Position numbers and translations under genes: made by a program. From Saprospiraceae bacterium (GTDB lineage Bacteria > Bacteroidota > Bacteroidia > Chitinophagales > Saprospiraceae): DNA of 64,000 nucleotides. The stretch is from the NCBI GenBank assembly GCA_029262995.1, contig JAJCYH010000029.1, forward strand, positions 54,716-118,715, read 5' to 3'. Below are positions 35,200 through 44,728 of the stretch, piece by piece. Position 1 is the first letter of the stretch. Each line of letters starts with the position of its first letter. The notes under the pieces were generated by a model, which did not search any database, was not told where the DNA came from, and was given only the letters and a program-made list of their open reading frames with translations.

Positions 35200-35630
35200 T
35201 GACAGCTCTCGCCATAATTACTTCTCCGTATATCAGCTAATCCAAAGGGATATCATTCTTTAAACTTTCTTGATTAGAGCATAGAAACAAAATAATATTA
35301 ATTCTGGTGTAGTAATTGCATAATAATAATGTCAGCTTAAAACTTGCGAAATTTTTGTACTGCCAAGATTAGTGAGTGCCCTAGTAATATAGGCTTTACA
35401 GTAGTTTGTAATATGAGGTAACCCAATAAAAACCTTTTAAAAAGTATACTTTAAAGGTAATTTGACAGGCATTGCCCAAGCATTTTCAACTATTCGAATG
35501 TAATAATTTAGGTTTTTACAAGAATTAGTAATTAAATTTTTACTTTTAGATTAAATCGTGTGGCAATTTTGGAAATTATTAAAGTCAAATTATCTCTAAT
35601 TGTTCTTTACCGGCTTAATAGGATAACTCA
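35200..35630. other. Intergenic, no gene seen
   Basis: 430 bases, AT-rich, no reading frame of note on either strand and no clear terminator or promoter element. Confidence 0.5.
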
Positions 35631-36215
35631 ATGATAGGATACATTAGGTTAAGGAATTATGCATTAGAATTATTAGAAACAGAACTCTCTGATAAACTTG
35701 TTTATCATGGCATACATCATACTTTGGATGTATTAAAGAATGTGAATTTCCTGATTAGAGTAGAAAATGTCAATTCGCATGACGCCAAACTTTTAAGAGT
35801 TGCTTCACTTTATCACGATATCGGTTTCACACAAGTATATAAAGATCATGAAGAAAAAGGCGTAAAAATTCTTAAAGCTGCAATGCTCAAATTCAATTGT
35901 GATATGAAGAATTTCAGTAAGATGGCATCAATGATCATGGCTACTAAAATACCTCAAAATCCCAAAAATGATTTAGAAAAAATAATCTGTGACTCAGATT
36001 TGTTTTATCTAGGAAAGGGGATGTATTATAAAATTAGTGAGACTTTATATGAAGAACTAAAAACTTATGGTTTTATCCAAAGTGAAAAACAATGGAAGGA
36101 TATTCAGGTTTCATTTTTAAGTAATCACAGATATCACACTGCATATTGCAGAGAAAATCTTGAAAAGCCAAAACAACAACGTGTTGAGGAAATCTTATCG
36201 GGCAAAAAGTCTTAG
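35631..36215 (+). CDS. HD-domain phosphohydrolase-like protein
   Basis: 194 residues. HD-superfamily metal ligands in order: H-H in YHGIHHTLDVLKNV (about residue 25), H-D in RVASLYHDIGFTQVY (about 62) and the trailing Asp in KIICDSDLFYLGKG (about 120). HD proteins hydrolyse nucleotides or phosphoesters, including cyclic nucleotides. Its 3' end overlaps the convergent gene at 36212, which encodes a cyclic-nucleotide-binding protein. Substrate unknown. Confidence 0.8.
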   Translation: MIGYIRLRNYALELLETELSDKLVYHGIHHTLDVLKNVNFLIRVENVNSHDAKLLRVASLYHDIGFTQVYKDHEEKGVKILKAAMLKFNCDMKNFSKMASMIMATKIPQNPKNDLEKIICDSDLFYLGKGMYYKISETLYEELKTYGFIQSEKQWKDIQVSFLSNHRYHTAYCRENLEKPKQQRVEEILSGKKS

Positions 36216-36640
36216 TGGTTTTTTAGTTTCTCGTTACTTTCAATAATTCTCTGTACTAGTGAAGCCATTACTCCTCTAACAATATCAAATTGTTCTGCTA
36301 ATAAGTCTGAAAAATATTCTCTATTTATAACAAATACCAAAGTATCTTTAAGTGCAGTCACATCAGCTGTCCTATGAACTGGAGCAAGAATCGCAAGTTC
36401 TCCAACGATTTGATTTTCTCGAAGTGTCGTAAAAATATGATCGCCATCATGTATTTTAGCCTCTCCGCTTTGAATAATATACATCTCTTCTCCTAATTCA
36501 CCCTTACGTATAAATGTTTCTCCTTTGCTTATCGTTTCAATTTTAATGATCTCTGCAATATCTGCAAGTATATGATCTGGTATATTGTTGAATATACTTA
36601 CGTTTTTTAATGCCAAAACTAGATCAATAATATTTTCCAT
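36212..36640 (-). CDS. Cyclic-nucleotide-binding (CAP-like sensor) domain protein
   Basis: 142 residues, a single cNMP-binding domain with no DNA-binding domain. Strand and phosphate-binding-cassette residues are present: GETFIRKGELGEEMYIIQSGEAKI and VGELAILAPVHRTADVTA, with the Glu and Arg that contact cyclic nucleotide. It lies five bases after the large transporter gene at 36646, so it is likely a regulatory partner of that protein. Confidence 0.85.
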   Translation of the reverse strand: MENIIDLVLALKNVSIFNNIPDHILADIAEIIKIETISKGETFIRKGELGEEMYIIQSGEAKIHDGDHIFTTLRENQIVGELAILAPVHRTADVTALKDTLVFVINREYFSDLLAEQFDIVRGVMASLVQRIIESNEKLKNH

Positions 36641-36645
36641 ATTGC

Positions 36646-39420
36646 TTATGCTGTCAATTTGAACAGTCGCTTACTTTCTTGTTTGATAATTCTAACGTCA
36701 TTTTCAAGAAGCTCATCTGTAGCATTAATTTCAATGTTTCTATTTGTACTAATCCTCATAAAGTTAGCTATTAGCCAAGAGCTATAATCCTGAGCACCAT
36801 TCTTTAGGACTTCTTCGATAAATTTATCCACGAGCGACTCATCTAATTCGACAGAGTCTATTGCTAGTTGATCAAGGTCAAAAATTGCCTCTATCAAAGA
36901 CACTAAGATAAGTTTATCTTTTGAAACCAATGAGTTATCCAATAACTCCAATGCAAGTGTTTTATTTGTTTTGAGACTGCTATAACAGTTTTCAATAACA
37001 TCTTTAAAGAGTTTTTTTGAATATCTAAAAGACATTGCCTGGAATAACAATTTAAGCTGAATATGATAGATTTCATTATATACTAAATCGCGAACAAACC
37101 GATGCTTTATCTTTGGAAATAATTTTATCATTTGGCTTATTCTGTTCGCTATATTTAAAATCGCTTCAGATAAATTGATTTCAATATTTTCCGTTGATGA
37201 TGGTGTTTTACTGAAAAGCGTGCTTATAGCTTCTCTTCGAACATCAAAGTTATTATCGTTTACATATTTATAAACTACTTCAGTCAATTCATGACTTTGA
37301 TTTCTTTCAAACAGTCTGAGCAAGTCAATTTTATCTTGCGTTGAACTATTGGTCAACAGTCGATATGCATGTGGAGCCAAATATTTTCCGAAGTTAGAAA
37401 AGGCCTTTCTAATAACGAGCCTCATTTTCTTTTTATTTCTGTTGGCAAGAATATGCTCTATTAGAATAGGGTTCTTAATATTACCGGCTGCTTCAATAGC
37501 TTTTTCTCTTACACTTGCACTCTCATCATGTAGTAAATCTATCAAAGGATGGAAATAACCAATATTAGAAATATCTGAAATTATTTCACAAGCCAATATT
37601 TTATGATCCACCGATTCAGAACTAATAAAAAACAATAATTCTCTACCAAACTCAATTGCCCCATTTAACCCACAATGTCTGATAGCTGCCCCTATAATAT
37701 AAGATTTAGTTTTTAAGTTTTGGGCATCGTAGATGTATTTAAAGTACTCTACGCTATCTACTAAATTGGTTCTCGCAAACTCGTAAATCGCCATTTTCGA
37801 AACTTCCTCACTTTCATGATCTATCAATGGCATAATACTTTGTGATAAGCCATTCATTTTTAATTTACGGGAAATGACCAAGGCATTTTTAATTACAAAA
37901 GCATCTTTTTCAACCAAAAGACCTTCTATGCAACTTCTTTTCTCTTCATCGCTAAGGGAATTAACAAGCATTTGCATAGCATAAAGTCTTTCAAGAGGAT
38001 CTTTACTCAAAAGTTTTTGATTCTTTAGAATACCATACTCATTCTTAGACAATTGCAAAGTACCTCTATTAAGAATCTTTGATTTGAGTGCATCCTCCAA
38101 AATTCCTAAATAGGCTTTGAATACCTTATTACCTGAAGCAATCCATGCAACAAGAAATATGAGTACAAAGGGTGTAAGTGTTTCTAATTTGAAGTTACCC
38201 GAAAATGTTAAGGCAAGCAATAAAAGTCCAGATACGCCAAGGCCCAAGGGCTCCATAATTCCTTTTGTTATGGTATGTCCCTCCAGTCTTTTTACTTTTG
38301 TCAAAGGTTGAAATAAGGTAAGGTATGCAGGTGTATACAATGAAGTTCTGAATACTTCGTCAATAACGATAATGGCTGTAAAAATCCAGATGATAAAACT
38401 CTCTTCAGCTTGGCCAGTGGAGATGCCTACAATGCCAACAATAATTGCCAATAACAAGCAAATAGGTAGAATTAGCAAGACTACCTTTAGACCCAAATAA
38501 CGGCAGAGTCTGCTCGATAAAAAGACTTTAATCAAAAGATTTAAAATCTTAGCTATAGTTAACAATGTTGCAAAGAAGACAGCGATATCCTTTATAGATG
38601 TATGTTTGGCTTCAACTTTTAATAAGAAGACATAATGCAATAAAAAGAAAGTCAAAGTTGACAAGAAGGCAAAAATTGAAATATTCTTTCTGAAATTATC
38701 CAATTTGAAAATATCACGAATCGTGACTATCGTTAGAACTGTACCAGTCTTATTGATTTGAGAAGATTTTTGACTGTAAGTGTGATGCACTACAGACATG
38801 GAAGGCTTATATTTTTTAGCAAGTCTATTGAAGATAAAGTAAGCACCACCAAAACATAATGCCACTAGAAAATAAACAGTGGCAGGATTAAAAAAAGTGA
38901 TTACTAGCGGAGTCATGGCATAACCCATAATCTTAGCTACCGATTCACCAGAAGAGAGTAAGCCAAATAGTCTTTTGCCTTGCCGTACATCAAAAAGCAA
39001 AGAAGCTGTACCCCAATATTCTAGGTTACTTAAATAATAGACAACAAAATAGGAACAATATGCCAGAGCTATAATCAGAAATGAATCCCACACCCTTAGA
39101 TTCAAATACATTAGAAAGGACCATAGAAACAAGCTTATCAATACCCAACTGAACAATTTTTGGGGTTGGAAATTATGTTCCAGATGTGCATAGATATATC
39201 CCTTGGTCAATAAAAGTCCAGCTGTTGCCAGATATAAAATTGGTAAGTAATCGTGAACATGGCCAGACCCAACTATAAGAATATTGATTAGTGTATAAGA
39301 TAAGGCAATTCCCAATCCACTTAAAAAGGCATGCACTAACATGAGGATGAATCGCTCATACTCACTAGGTTTAACGTTTAAAAACCCTGTAAACAGTTTA
39401 GATATTACTCTTAAGGCCAT
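36646..39420 (-). CDS. Nucleotide-carrier-like (Npt/AAA family) membrane protein with HEAT-repeat domain
   Basis: 924 residues. Residues about 1-440 are a 12-helix membrane domain resembling ATP/ADP translocases of the Npt family. Residues about 465-800 are HEAT-like helical repeats (MPLIDHESEEVSKMAIYEFA, LLHDESASVREKAIEAAGNI, VNDNNFDVRREAISTLF). Npt proteins exchange ATP for ADP in intracellular bacteria and plastids; this kind of HEAT-fused version occurs in free-living Bacteroidota and its cargo is unknown. The cNMP-binding protein follows within five bases. Confidence 0.8.
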   Translation of the reverse strand: MALRVISKLFTGFLNVKPSEYERFILMLVHAFLSGLGIALSYTLINILIVGSGHVHDYLPILYLATAGLLLTKGYIYAHLEHNFQPQKLFSWVLISLFLWSFLMYLNLRVWDSFLIIALAYCSYFVVYYLSNLEYWGTASLLFDVRQGKRLFGLLSSGESVAKIMGYAMTPLVITFFNPATVYFLVALCFGGAYFIFNRLAKKYKPSMSVVHHTYSQKSSQINKTGTVLTIVTIRDIFKLDNFRKNISIFAFLSTLTFFLLHYVFLLKVEAKHTSIKDIAVFFATLLTIAKILNLLIKVFLSSRLCRYLGLKVVLLILPICLLLAIIVGIVGISTGQAEESFIIWIFTAIIVIDEVFRTSLYTPAYLTLFQPLTKVKRLEGHTITKGIMEPLGLGVSGLLLLALTFSGNFKLETLTPFVLIFLVAWIASGNKVFKAYLGILEDALKSKILNRGTLQLSKNEYGILKNQKLLSKDPLERLYAMQMLVNSLSDEEKRSCIEGLLVEKDAFVIKNALVISRKLKMNGLSQSIMPLIDHESEEVSKMAIYEFARTNLVDSVEYFKYIYDAQNLKTKSYIIGAAIRHCGLNGAIEFGRELLFFISSESVDHKILACEIISDISNIGYFHPLIDLLHDESASVREKAIEAAGNIKNPILIEHILANRNKKKMRLVIRKAFSNFGKYLAPHAYRLLTNSSTQDKIDLLRLFERNQSHELTEVVYKYVNDNNFDVRREAISTLFSKTPSSTENIEINLSEAILNIANRISQMIKLFPKIKHRFVRDLVYNEIYHIQLKLLFQAMSFRYSKKLFKDVIENCYSSLKTNKTLALELLDNSLVSKDKLILVSLIEAIFDLDQLAIDSVELDESLVDKFIEEVLKNGAQDYSSWLIANFMRISTNRNIEINATDELLENDVRIIKQESKRLFKLTA

Positions 39421-39536
39421 TAATTTCTATATTGCAAATTGCCCTCCAAAATATTCACATTTTATCAATATTATGGAGATATAGGTTTATTTAATTAGGC
39501 AACGATATATCTGTGTAACCCAGAAGTTAAGGAAAA

Positions 39537-40202
39537 CTATGTTCTTGGTCTTTTCATTTTCGTTACTAATCCATCAATATGTTCAAATAAATGAGGTTTA
39601 ATTGGATTCCACATTGGGTCTAAAATAAAATCAATACCTTCTCTTCTGGCTAGTTTTGCAGCAGGTACAAAATCACTATCTCCAGATATTAGGATTATTT
39701 GATTTACTTGCTTTTTAAGAGTAATCGAGGCAATGTCCAGACCAATTTTCATATCCACTCTTTTCTGTCTGAATGGAAATGTTACGTCATTTTCGTTTAG
39801 ATCATCTATTGAGATTTTCTTATCGATTAACAACTTTGTCTTTTGGGGATTTATTATCCAATCTCTACCATCGCTTAGTATTCCTAACCTTAAAGCAACT
39901 TTTCTTTTTTTCTTTAATTCTTCAAAGAATGTAATCTGAAACTTATATTGATCTGTTTTTGAATAATCTATTGCACGTCCAGTTATTGGATTATGTTGTT
40001 TTTTATCATACGGGGCACAATCGTAATAAAAAATTCTGTAAAGATCATATACTTCGCCTTTTGCTTGTGTTAAATGGCTTAAACACATTTCCCAAAGAAA
40101 CTGAGCTGTTCTTTCAGGGTCAAAATCCTTAATTTTATTAATTGATTTGTAGCGTTTAAGGAAAAACGCACCATCAACAAGGATTGCAGTTGTTTTGTTC
40201 AT
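39537..40202 (-). CDS. NYN-domain (LabA-like) protein, probable ribonuclease
   Basis: 221 residues. PIN-like NYN fold: first acidic site in TAILVDGAFFLKRY (Asp10), second in VDMKIGLDIASI, third in IILISGDSDFVPAAKLARREG. NYN domains cut RNA with metal ions. No extra domain is seen. The gene has its own promoter (40284-40315) and a structured leader of about 70 bases, which raises the possibility that it acts on its own transcript. Confidence 0.87.
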   Translation of the reverse strand: MNKTTAILVDGAFFLKRYKSINKIKDFDPERTAQFLWEMCLSHLTQAKGEVYDLYRIFYYDCAPYDKKQHNPITGRAIDYSKTDQYKFQITFFEELKKKRKVALRLGILSDGRDWIINPQKTKLLIDKKISIDDLNENDVTFPFRQKRVDMKIGLDIASITLKKQVNQIILISGDSDFVPAAKLARREGIDFILDPMWNPIKPHLFEHIDGLVTKMKRPRT

Positions 40203-40220
40203 CTATTTAAATTTAAAAAA

Positions 40221-40272
40221 GCTCTAGGGTGGGCAATCCCGCTATATCAATTGGGATTACGTAGCCAAGAGC
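40221..40272 (-). ncRNA. Nested hairpin in the 5' leader of the NYN gene
   Basis: On the minus strand GCTCT (40272-40268) pairs with AGAGC (40225-40221); inside it GGC pairs with GCC and AATCCC (40258-40253) pairs with GGGATT (40240-40235), with a one-sided bulge TACGT and a 12-base loop. The hairpin starts a few bases after the predicted transcription start and ends 18 bases before the ATG. Confidence 0.55.
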
Positions 40273-40283
40273 ACTATATAATA

Positions 40284-40315
40284 CAAATATATAGTAAAAT
40301 AAAAGAACTTCCAAA
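40284..40315 (-). promoter_or_regulatory. Promoter of the NYN gene
   Basis: Minus-strand TTTG at 40315-40312 and TATATTTG (TAnnTTTG) at 40291-40284 with a 20-base spacer. Confidence 0.75.
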
Positions 40316-40404
40316 GTGTGTATAACAAATTGCACTTTTAAGCTGCAGCAGTGATTATTTTTTTTACGACACCCCAAGCTTCACTTTGTTTGTAGCATCT
40401 TAAA

Positions 40405-40803
40405 TTAGCAATCGCATTTGCACCTGAGATAGACCACTTCTGTTTCCAGATAACCATTATTATCTGCATAAGCATCCACTTGTGCTTCCGTTAGTTGTGT
40501 ATCTGTATTGTCCAAGTAAGGACTTAAATCTATTTGAGTTGCACTTCCGTTCAAGGTAATCGTCAGGATATTACCAACTAAACTCAAGTCTTGAATCTCA
40601 TTCATAGAATCTAAGTCGCCATCTGTGAGCGTTGATGCCTCTCTTATGGCTAATGTACCATCTGCTTGTTTGACGACAATCAGTGTGGCATTGTTGTCAG
40701 GATTCATCTCTGAAATCTTTACTTGACCGTCAACCTCAAGGTTTTGACTATACATCAGGATAGGACATATAATGATTAGCGTAATAATTACCAGGGTTTT
40801 CAT
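40405..40803 (-). CDS. Small secreted protein, unknown function
   Basis: 132 residues with signal peptide MKTLVIITLIIICPILMYSQ. The mature part has the pattern common in secreted Bacteroidota proteins: a VDGQVKISEMNPDNNATLIV stretch, then EIQDLSLVGNILTITLNGSATQIDLSPYLDNTDTQ, as in long adhesin-like or fibre-like proteins. It is much shorter than those and ends in a cysteine-rich tail (RCKCDC), so it may be the N-terminal part of a longer ancestor. No partner gene is obvious. Confidence 0.6.
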   Translation of the reverse strand: MKTLVIITLIIICPILMYSQNLEVDGQVKISEMNPDNNATLIVVKQADGTLAIREASTLTDGDLDSMNEIQDLSLVGNILTITLNGSATQIDLSPYLDNTDTQLTEAQVDAYADNNGYLETEVVYLRCKCDC

Positions 40804-41106
40804 AGTTTACGTTTTGTTAAAAAAAAAGATAAGCTTTTTCTCAAAAACCTCATAATTTAATTCGCATACCTAGAAGAGCAGTTATTGTGGGATGGCAAGT
40901 ATTCCTAGGCTATATAGTTGAGGGTTATTACAATTTCAGTTGGATGTCTGACCTTGGATCTTGAGTTGCTATTTTAATCTATACATCATTATTTTTCTCA
41001 ATTCAAATAGTACTTTTTTATGGTTTTCAGTTTATTCAAAAATGCATCAAAAAATGGTTGTTTAGGGCATGACCATTGAATTAAACCTTTGCTTTAGCTT
41101 CAAATG
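40804..41106. other. Intergenic, no gene seen
   Basis: About 300 AT-rich bases between two minus-strand genes; no coding frame, terminator or repeat recognised. Confidence 0.5.
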
Positions 41107-42597
41107 CTACCCATAGACAATGTTAACAGATTTCACCTTTGTATAAGCATACAATCCTACTTTACCTAATTCCTTTCCTACTCCAGACTGCTTATATCCT
41201 CCGATCGGAAAGTGAGGATCAGAGCGAGCAACAGAATTTACAAATACCCAACCAGCATTAAGAGATTCTATACATTCCATAGCCTTATCAATGTCTTTAG
41301 TCCAAACCGTTGAAGAAAGTGCAAAGTCACTATCATTAGCTAAACGGATAGCATCAGATTTATCTTTAAAAGGAATTACAACCAATACAGGTCCAAAAAC
41401 TTCTTCTGATACCAGTGTTGAATCATTGTCTTTTCCCAAAAAGATTGTAGGCTCAAAGTAATAGCCTTTTCTTTCTAAGCGTTTACCGCCATGAATAACT
41501 TTTAATTCTTTTTTCCCCGTTTCGACATATTGACACACTCTTATTAAATGAGATTCCGAAACCAGTGGTCCCAATTCAGAAGATGTATCAAATCCATCGC
41601 TGATATTCATGGTGGATATAAAAGCTTTTATCTTCTCTAAAAATTCTTCCAATATACTTTCTTGCACATAGGCTCTAGACCCTGCAACACAAACCTGACC
41701 TCCATTTCTGAAAATCCCCATCGAAATACTTTTTACTGCATCTTTCAGGTCTGCATCATCAAATACTAGCACCGGAGACTTCCCTCCCAGCTCCAATGAG
41801 ATATCTGTCAGATTTTCCATTGCAGACTTCCCAATCATTTTACCAACATGGGAAGATCCAGTAAAAGTAATTTTATCAATCCCCTTATGGCTAGTTAAAG
41901 CCGCTCCCGTATTACCATCACCTGTAATAACGTTAATCACACCTTTAGGAAAACCAGCTAAGGTGAATAGTTGAGCCATGAACAAACTTGAAAGTGGGCT
42001 AACTTCTGATGGTTTAAGAACGCAGGTACATCCGGCTGCTAACAGTGGTGCAAGCTTCCAAGAAGCTATAGAAATAGGAAAATTCCATGGTACAATGGCA
42101 GCAACTACCCCTAAAGGCTCTCTTCTTGTAAAAGCAAAGTTTTTCTTTCCAGGGGCTTGTTTTAAGGAAATGTCGATGGTTTCACCTTCAATTTTTGTTG
42201 CCCAGCCTGCATAATATCTAAAAGTACTTGCGGCAGACATAACTTCTGATTTGGACTGATTGATCAATTTACCATTCTCAACCGTTAGTATTTCCGCAAT
42301 TGTTGCACAATGTTCTTCAAGCAAGTCTGAAAACTTGTATAAAATACTTGCTCGCTCTGAAGGATTCATTTTGCGCCAAGCACTATCATCAAATGCATTT
42401 CTAGCAGCAACTACTGCGCTGTCTACATCTTCAATGGAGCCATTACAAACGGTAGCAATAATTCCTTCGCTTGCAGGATTTACAATAGCAATGCTATCAT
42501 CAGATGTACTTGGTTTCCATTCATTGTCTATAAACAAATCATGACTTGGCTTTTTCAAAAAAGATTTGGCGTCGTCTGACATCTTGTATATGCTCAT
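41107..42597 (-). CDS. NAD(P)-dependent aldehyde dehydrogenase
   Basis: 496 residues. Signatures: IVPWNFPISIASWKLAPLLAAG, FTGSSHVGK, ELGGKSPVLVFDDADL (catalytic Glu), GGQVCVAGSRAYV (nucleophile Cys at about residue 302) and EEVFGPVLVVIPF. It falls in the broad phenylacetaldehyde/betaine/semialdehyde group. Context gives two candidate jobs: oxidising phenylacetaldehyde-type aldehydes to feed aromatic degradation, or oxidising succinate semialdehyde produced by HpaI. It is separated from the hpa genes by a plus-strand gene and a decayed reductase. Substrate not determined. Confidence 0.9.
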   Translation of the reverse strand: MSIYKMSDDAKSFLKKPSHDLFIDNEWKPSTSDDSIAIVNPASEGIIATVCNGSIEDVDSAVVAARNAFDDSAWRKMNPSERASILYKFSDLLEEHCATIAEILTVENGKLINQSKSEVMSAASTFRYYAGWATKIEGETIDISLKQAPGKKNFAFTRREPLGVVAAIVPWNFPISIASWKLAPLLAAGCTCVLKPSEVSPLSSLFMAQLFTLAGFPKGVINVITGDGNTGAALTSHKGIDKITFTGSSHVGKMIGKSAMENLTDISLELGGKSPVLVFDDADLKDAVKSISMGIFRNGGQVCVAGSRAYVQESILEEFLEKIKAFISTMNISDGFDTSSELGPLVSESHLIRVCQYVETGKKELKVIHGGKRLERKGYYFEPTIFLGKDNDSTLVSEEVFGPVLVVIPFKDKSDAIRLANDSDFALSSTVWTKDIDKAMECIESLNAGWVFVNSVARSDPHFPIGGYKQSGVGKELGKVGLYAYTKVKSVNIVYG

Positions 42598-42793
42598 TCT
42601 TCTATTTTAGTTAAAATGCTATTGAAATACAAATTAAGGGTATTCCATCATGAAAATGATCTATTTATTTTCCAATTAAAAAAATTTTACCAAAAAATTT
42701 GACATTACAGTTTTCTTTAATTTATTTGGTCTATTGATTCTAAAAATCATTATCTAACCATTACAAAGTGAGATTGTATTAATCCAAATTTTT

Positions 42794-43096
42794 ATGTCTA
42801 AACCAAGGGTCATAAAAGAATTTGACAAACTTGATGAAGAAATCAAGCAAGCGATATTTCAAAAATATCCGTTTGGCTTTGACAGATATATCATTACATT
42901 TAAAAATCATAAAAAACAACTGGTTAGTGCTTTGCCATTTGAAACAGAAGAATTTCAATTTATGATTAAAATGACCAGAGCGGAAGCCAATGAAATTGCT
43001 CAAGCATGGGACGAAGAAGATAATGAAGATGATGGTTCAGATTTGGATGATATTGAAGAAATCAATAACGATGGTGAATCTGCTGATGATGATTGA
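42794..43096 (+). CDS. Small acidic conserved Bacteroidota protein
   Basis: 100 residues. The N-terminal half (RVIKEFDKLDEEIKQAIFQKYP, LVSALPFETEEFQFMIKMT) matches a small protein I recognise from many Bacteroidota without known function. The last 30 residues are nearly all Asp/Glu, a tail that could mimic nucleic acid or bind basic proteins. Start is the ATG at 42794. It is monocistronic and convergent with the decayed reductase region. Confidence 0.7.
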   Translation: MSKPRVIKEFDKLDEEIKQAIFQKYPFGFDRYIITFKNHKKQLVSALPFETEEFQFMIKMTRAEANEIAQAWDEEDNEDDGSDLDDIEEINNDGESADDD

Positions 43097-43120
43097 TCTT
43101 ATTTGCACCATACACATTCT

Positions 43121-43682
43121 TTAGCTCCTTTTATTAGATTCGTTAAAGGACTTCATACCACGTGCGTTTTCCAACAATCGATACCATTCTTCCTTTGATA
43201 GTAAAATATCTCTTTCATTTAGTGCCTCTGCTACCCTATTGATTTTAATTGTTCCTAATACTGTTACAATTGCAGCAGGATGCTTATTTAACCAAGCTAA
43301 AGCTATCTCTGCAATGATGCTGGCTACTAACAATATTCTAAAGAATTTCTCTTATTATCTTCAAAATAACGGTTTGTAGTGAGCCGATTGAAAAGAGCTG
43401 TCGCTGATTATCAACATGTTAGGTCAATTAAGTGTCAAAACCAAGTGATCCTAAGTTTTGTCTTTAAATCAGGTCGCCTTCTTAAAACCTCTCCAAACTG
43501 TTGTTCATCTGTGTAATTGCCGTAAATATTTGTATGATCAAAATCAACTACTCTTAATTCAATACATCCGTCAATAAAGTATTCTTAATGTTGGGTAGTA
43601 AAATTATGTCCCTAAACACCTAAGCGCATGCAACCAATAATAACAGGAGAAACAGTTGATGATAAATTACTATTCAATTGAT
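43121..43682 (-). pseudogene. Decayed aldo/keto reductase (YdhF type)
   Basis: The minus strand from 43682 reads LNSNLSSTVSPVIIGCMRLGV, a stop, GHNFTTQH, a stop, then EYFIDGCIELRVVDFDHTNI and YGNYTDEQQFGEVLRRRPDL in the same frame. This is the N-terminal part of a YdhF-type aldo/keto reductase including the catalytic Asp and Tyr region (DHTNIYG). About 90 garbled bases follow, then the C-terminal part resumes at 43333 (ALAWLNKHPAAIVTVLGTIK, KEEWYRLLENARG) and stops at 43121. The middle, roughly 170 residues, is deleted. It starts 15 bases downstream of hpaD, so it was the last gene of the hpaGED transcript. Confidence 0.85.
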
Positions 43683-43696
43683 CGACTTAGCTTATC

Positions 43697-44692
43697 CTAA
43701 AGCAGATCTTCATAATTAGCAATTATCGGGTTAGATTCTATTTCCGATTCTTTAACTTCTACGCCATGGAATACAGAGCCATGTTCAAACCATGATTTTG
43801 GTGCAGGAGCACCCCAAAGTGTTTGTCTTCTAGGGTCTCTTAAATCCCAACCAAGTGGTTCCCAGTCAGGATCAACCGTCATGTAATCAGAAGTAAAAGG
43901 TTCTATCCTGTGACCATCAGGATCTAAAATATATAGGAAGAATGCGTTGGAAATTCCATGACGACCAGGACCCCTTTCTATATTTTCTACGTATCCCTCA
44001 GATGCCATTACATCCAATAAATGAATGATATGATTTACATTTTCTGTCCATATACCTGCATGATGCAATCGTGGGCCTTTCCCGTTTGTCAAAGCCATAT
44101 CATGAACATTTCCTTTTCGATGGGTCCATGCGGCCCACATATCTCCTTTCTCAGTTAGAGTGTATTCTGTTAATCTAAACCCTAGTTGTTGCACAAAAAA
44201 TTCATAGGTAGATTGGCAGTTTGGCGTAAAGCAATTGATATGATCAAAGCGCAAAGGCATTAATCCCTTGTGCTTACCAAATGCTCTCATCATAGTAGGA
44301 ACTCTGGTTTGTTTAGCATGGAATTCTAGAGGTAATCCCAATGGCGTTTTAACTCTTAAGGTTCTTTCTTCGCCGTGCTTCGTTACCCATTCAGCCGGAA
44401 GTTTAAGGCTTTCAAAATGAATTTTAATCAGATCCAGATCATTATCAAACGCTACTTTAAAACCAAGTGCATAGACTTCTGAAACTTCAGATTGCTTTAA
44501 CACAAGGCAATGATGATTTTTTTCTTCCAAACCTCTTAGGTAAATAACGTCTTTTGTCCTTTCCGTTTCGACAAATCCTAATATATCAACATAAAACCTC
44601 CTGGAAACATCAAGATCCTTAACACCATATTCTATATGGCTACATCTGATTATATTGAAAGGAAGGTTAAAATTATGATCGACCAATGCCAT
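43697..44692 (-). CDS. hpaD: 3,4-dihydroxyphenylacetate 2,3-dioxygenase (homoprotocatechuate dioxygenase), VOC type
   Basis: 331 residues, two vicinal-oxygen-chelate domains. Metal ligands: His in LRFDHINCFTPN (about residue 151), His in PRLHHAGIWTEN (about 210) and Glu in DPDGHRIEPFTSD (about 263). Layout and C-terminal tail (LGWDLRDPRRQTLWGAPAP) match the Brevibacterium/Arthrobacter-type enzyme, not the E. coli LigB-type HpaD. It opens the ring of homoprotocatechuate with O2 to 5-carboxymethyl-2-hydroxymuconate semialdehyde. It is the last intact gene of the hpaGED transcript. Confidence 0.93.
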   Translation of the reverse strand: MALVDHNFNLPFNIIRCSHIEYGVKDLDVSRRFYVDILGFVETERTKDVIYLRGLEEKNHHCLVLKQSEVSEVYALGFKVAFDNDLDLIKIHFESLKLPAEWVTKHGEERTLRVKTPLGLPLEFHAKQTRVPTMMRAFGKHKGLMPLRFDHINCFTPNCQSTYEFFVQQLGFRLTEYTLTEKGDMWAAWTHRKGNVHDMALTNGKGPRLHHAGIWTENVNHIIHLLDVMASEGYVENIERGPGRHGISNAFFLYILDPDGHRIEPFTSDYMTVDPDWEPLGWDLRDPRRQTLWGAPAPKSWFEHGSVFHGVEVKESEIESNPIIANYEDLL

Positions 44693-44728
44693 AGCTCATT
44701 ATTTAAGTTAATTGATTCAAATATTATT

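Noticed and set aside
43121..43333. 70-residue open frame as a gene of its own
   Set aside because: It is the C-terminal end of an aldo/keto reductase whose N-terminal end, with stops, lies just upstream; it begins at TTG without its catalytic part.
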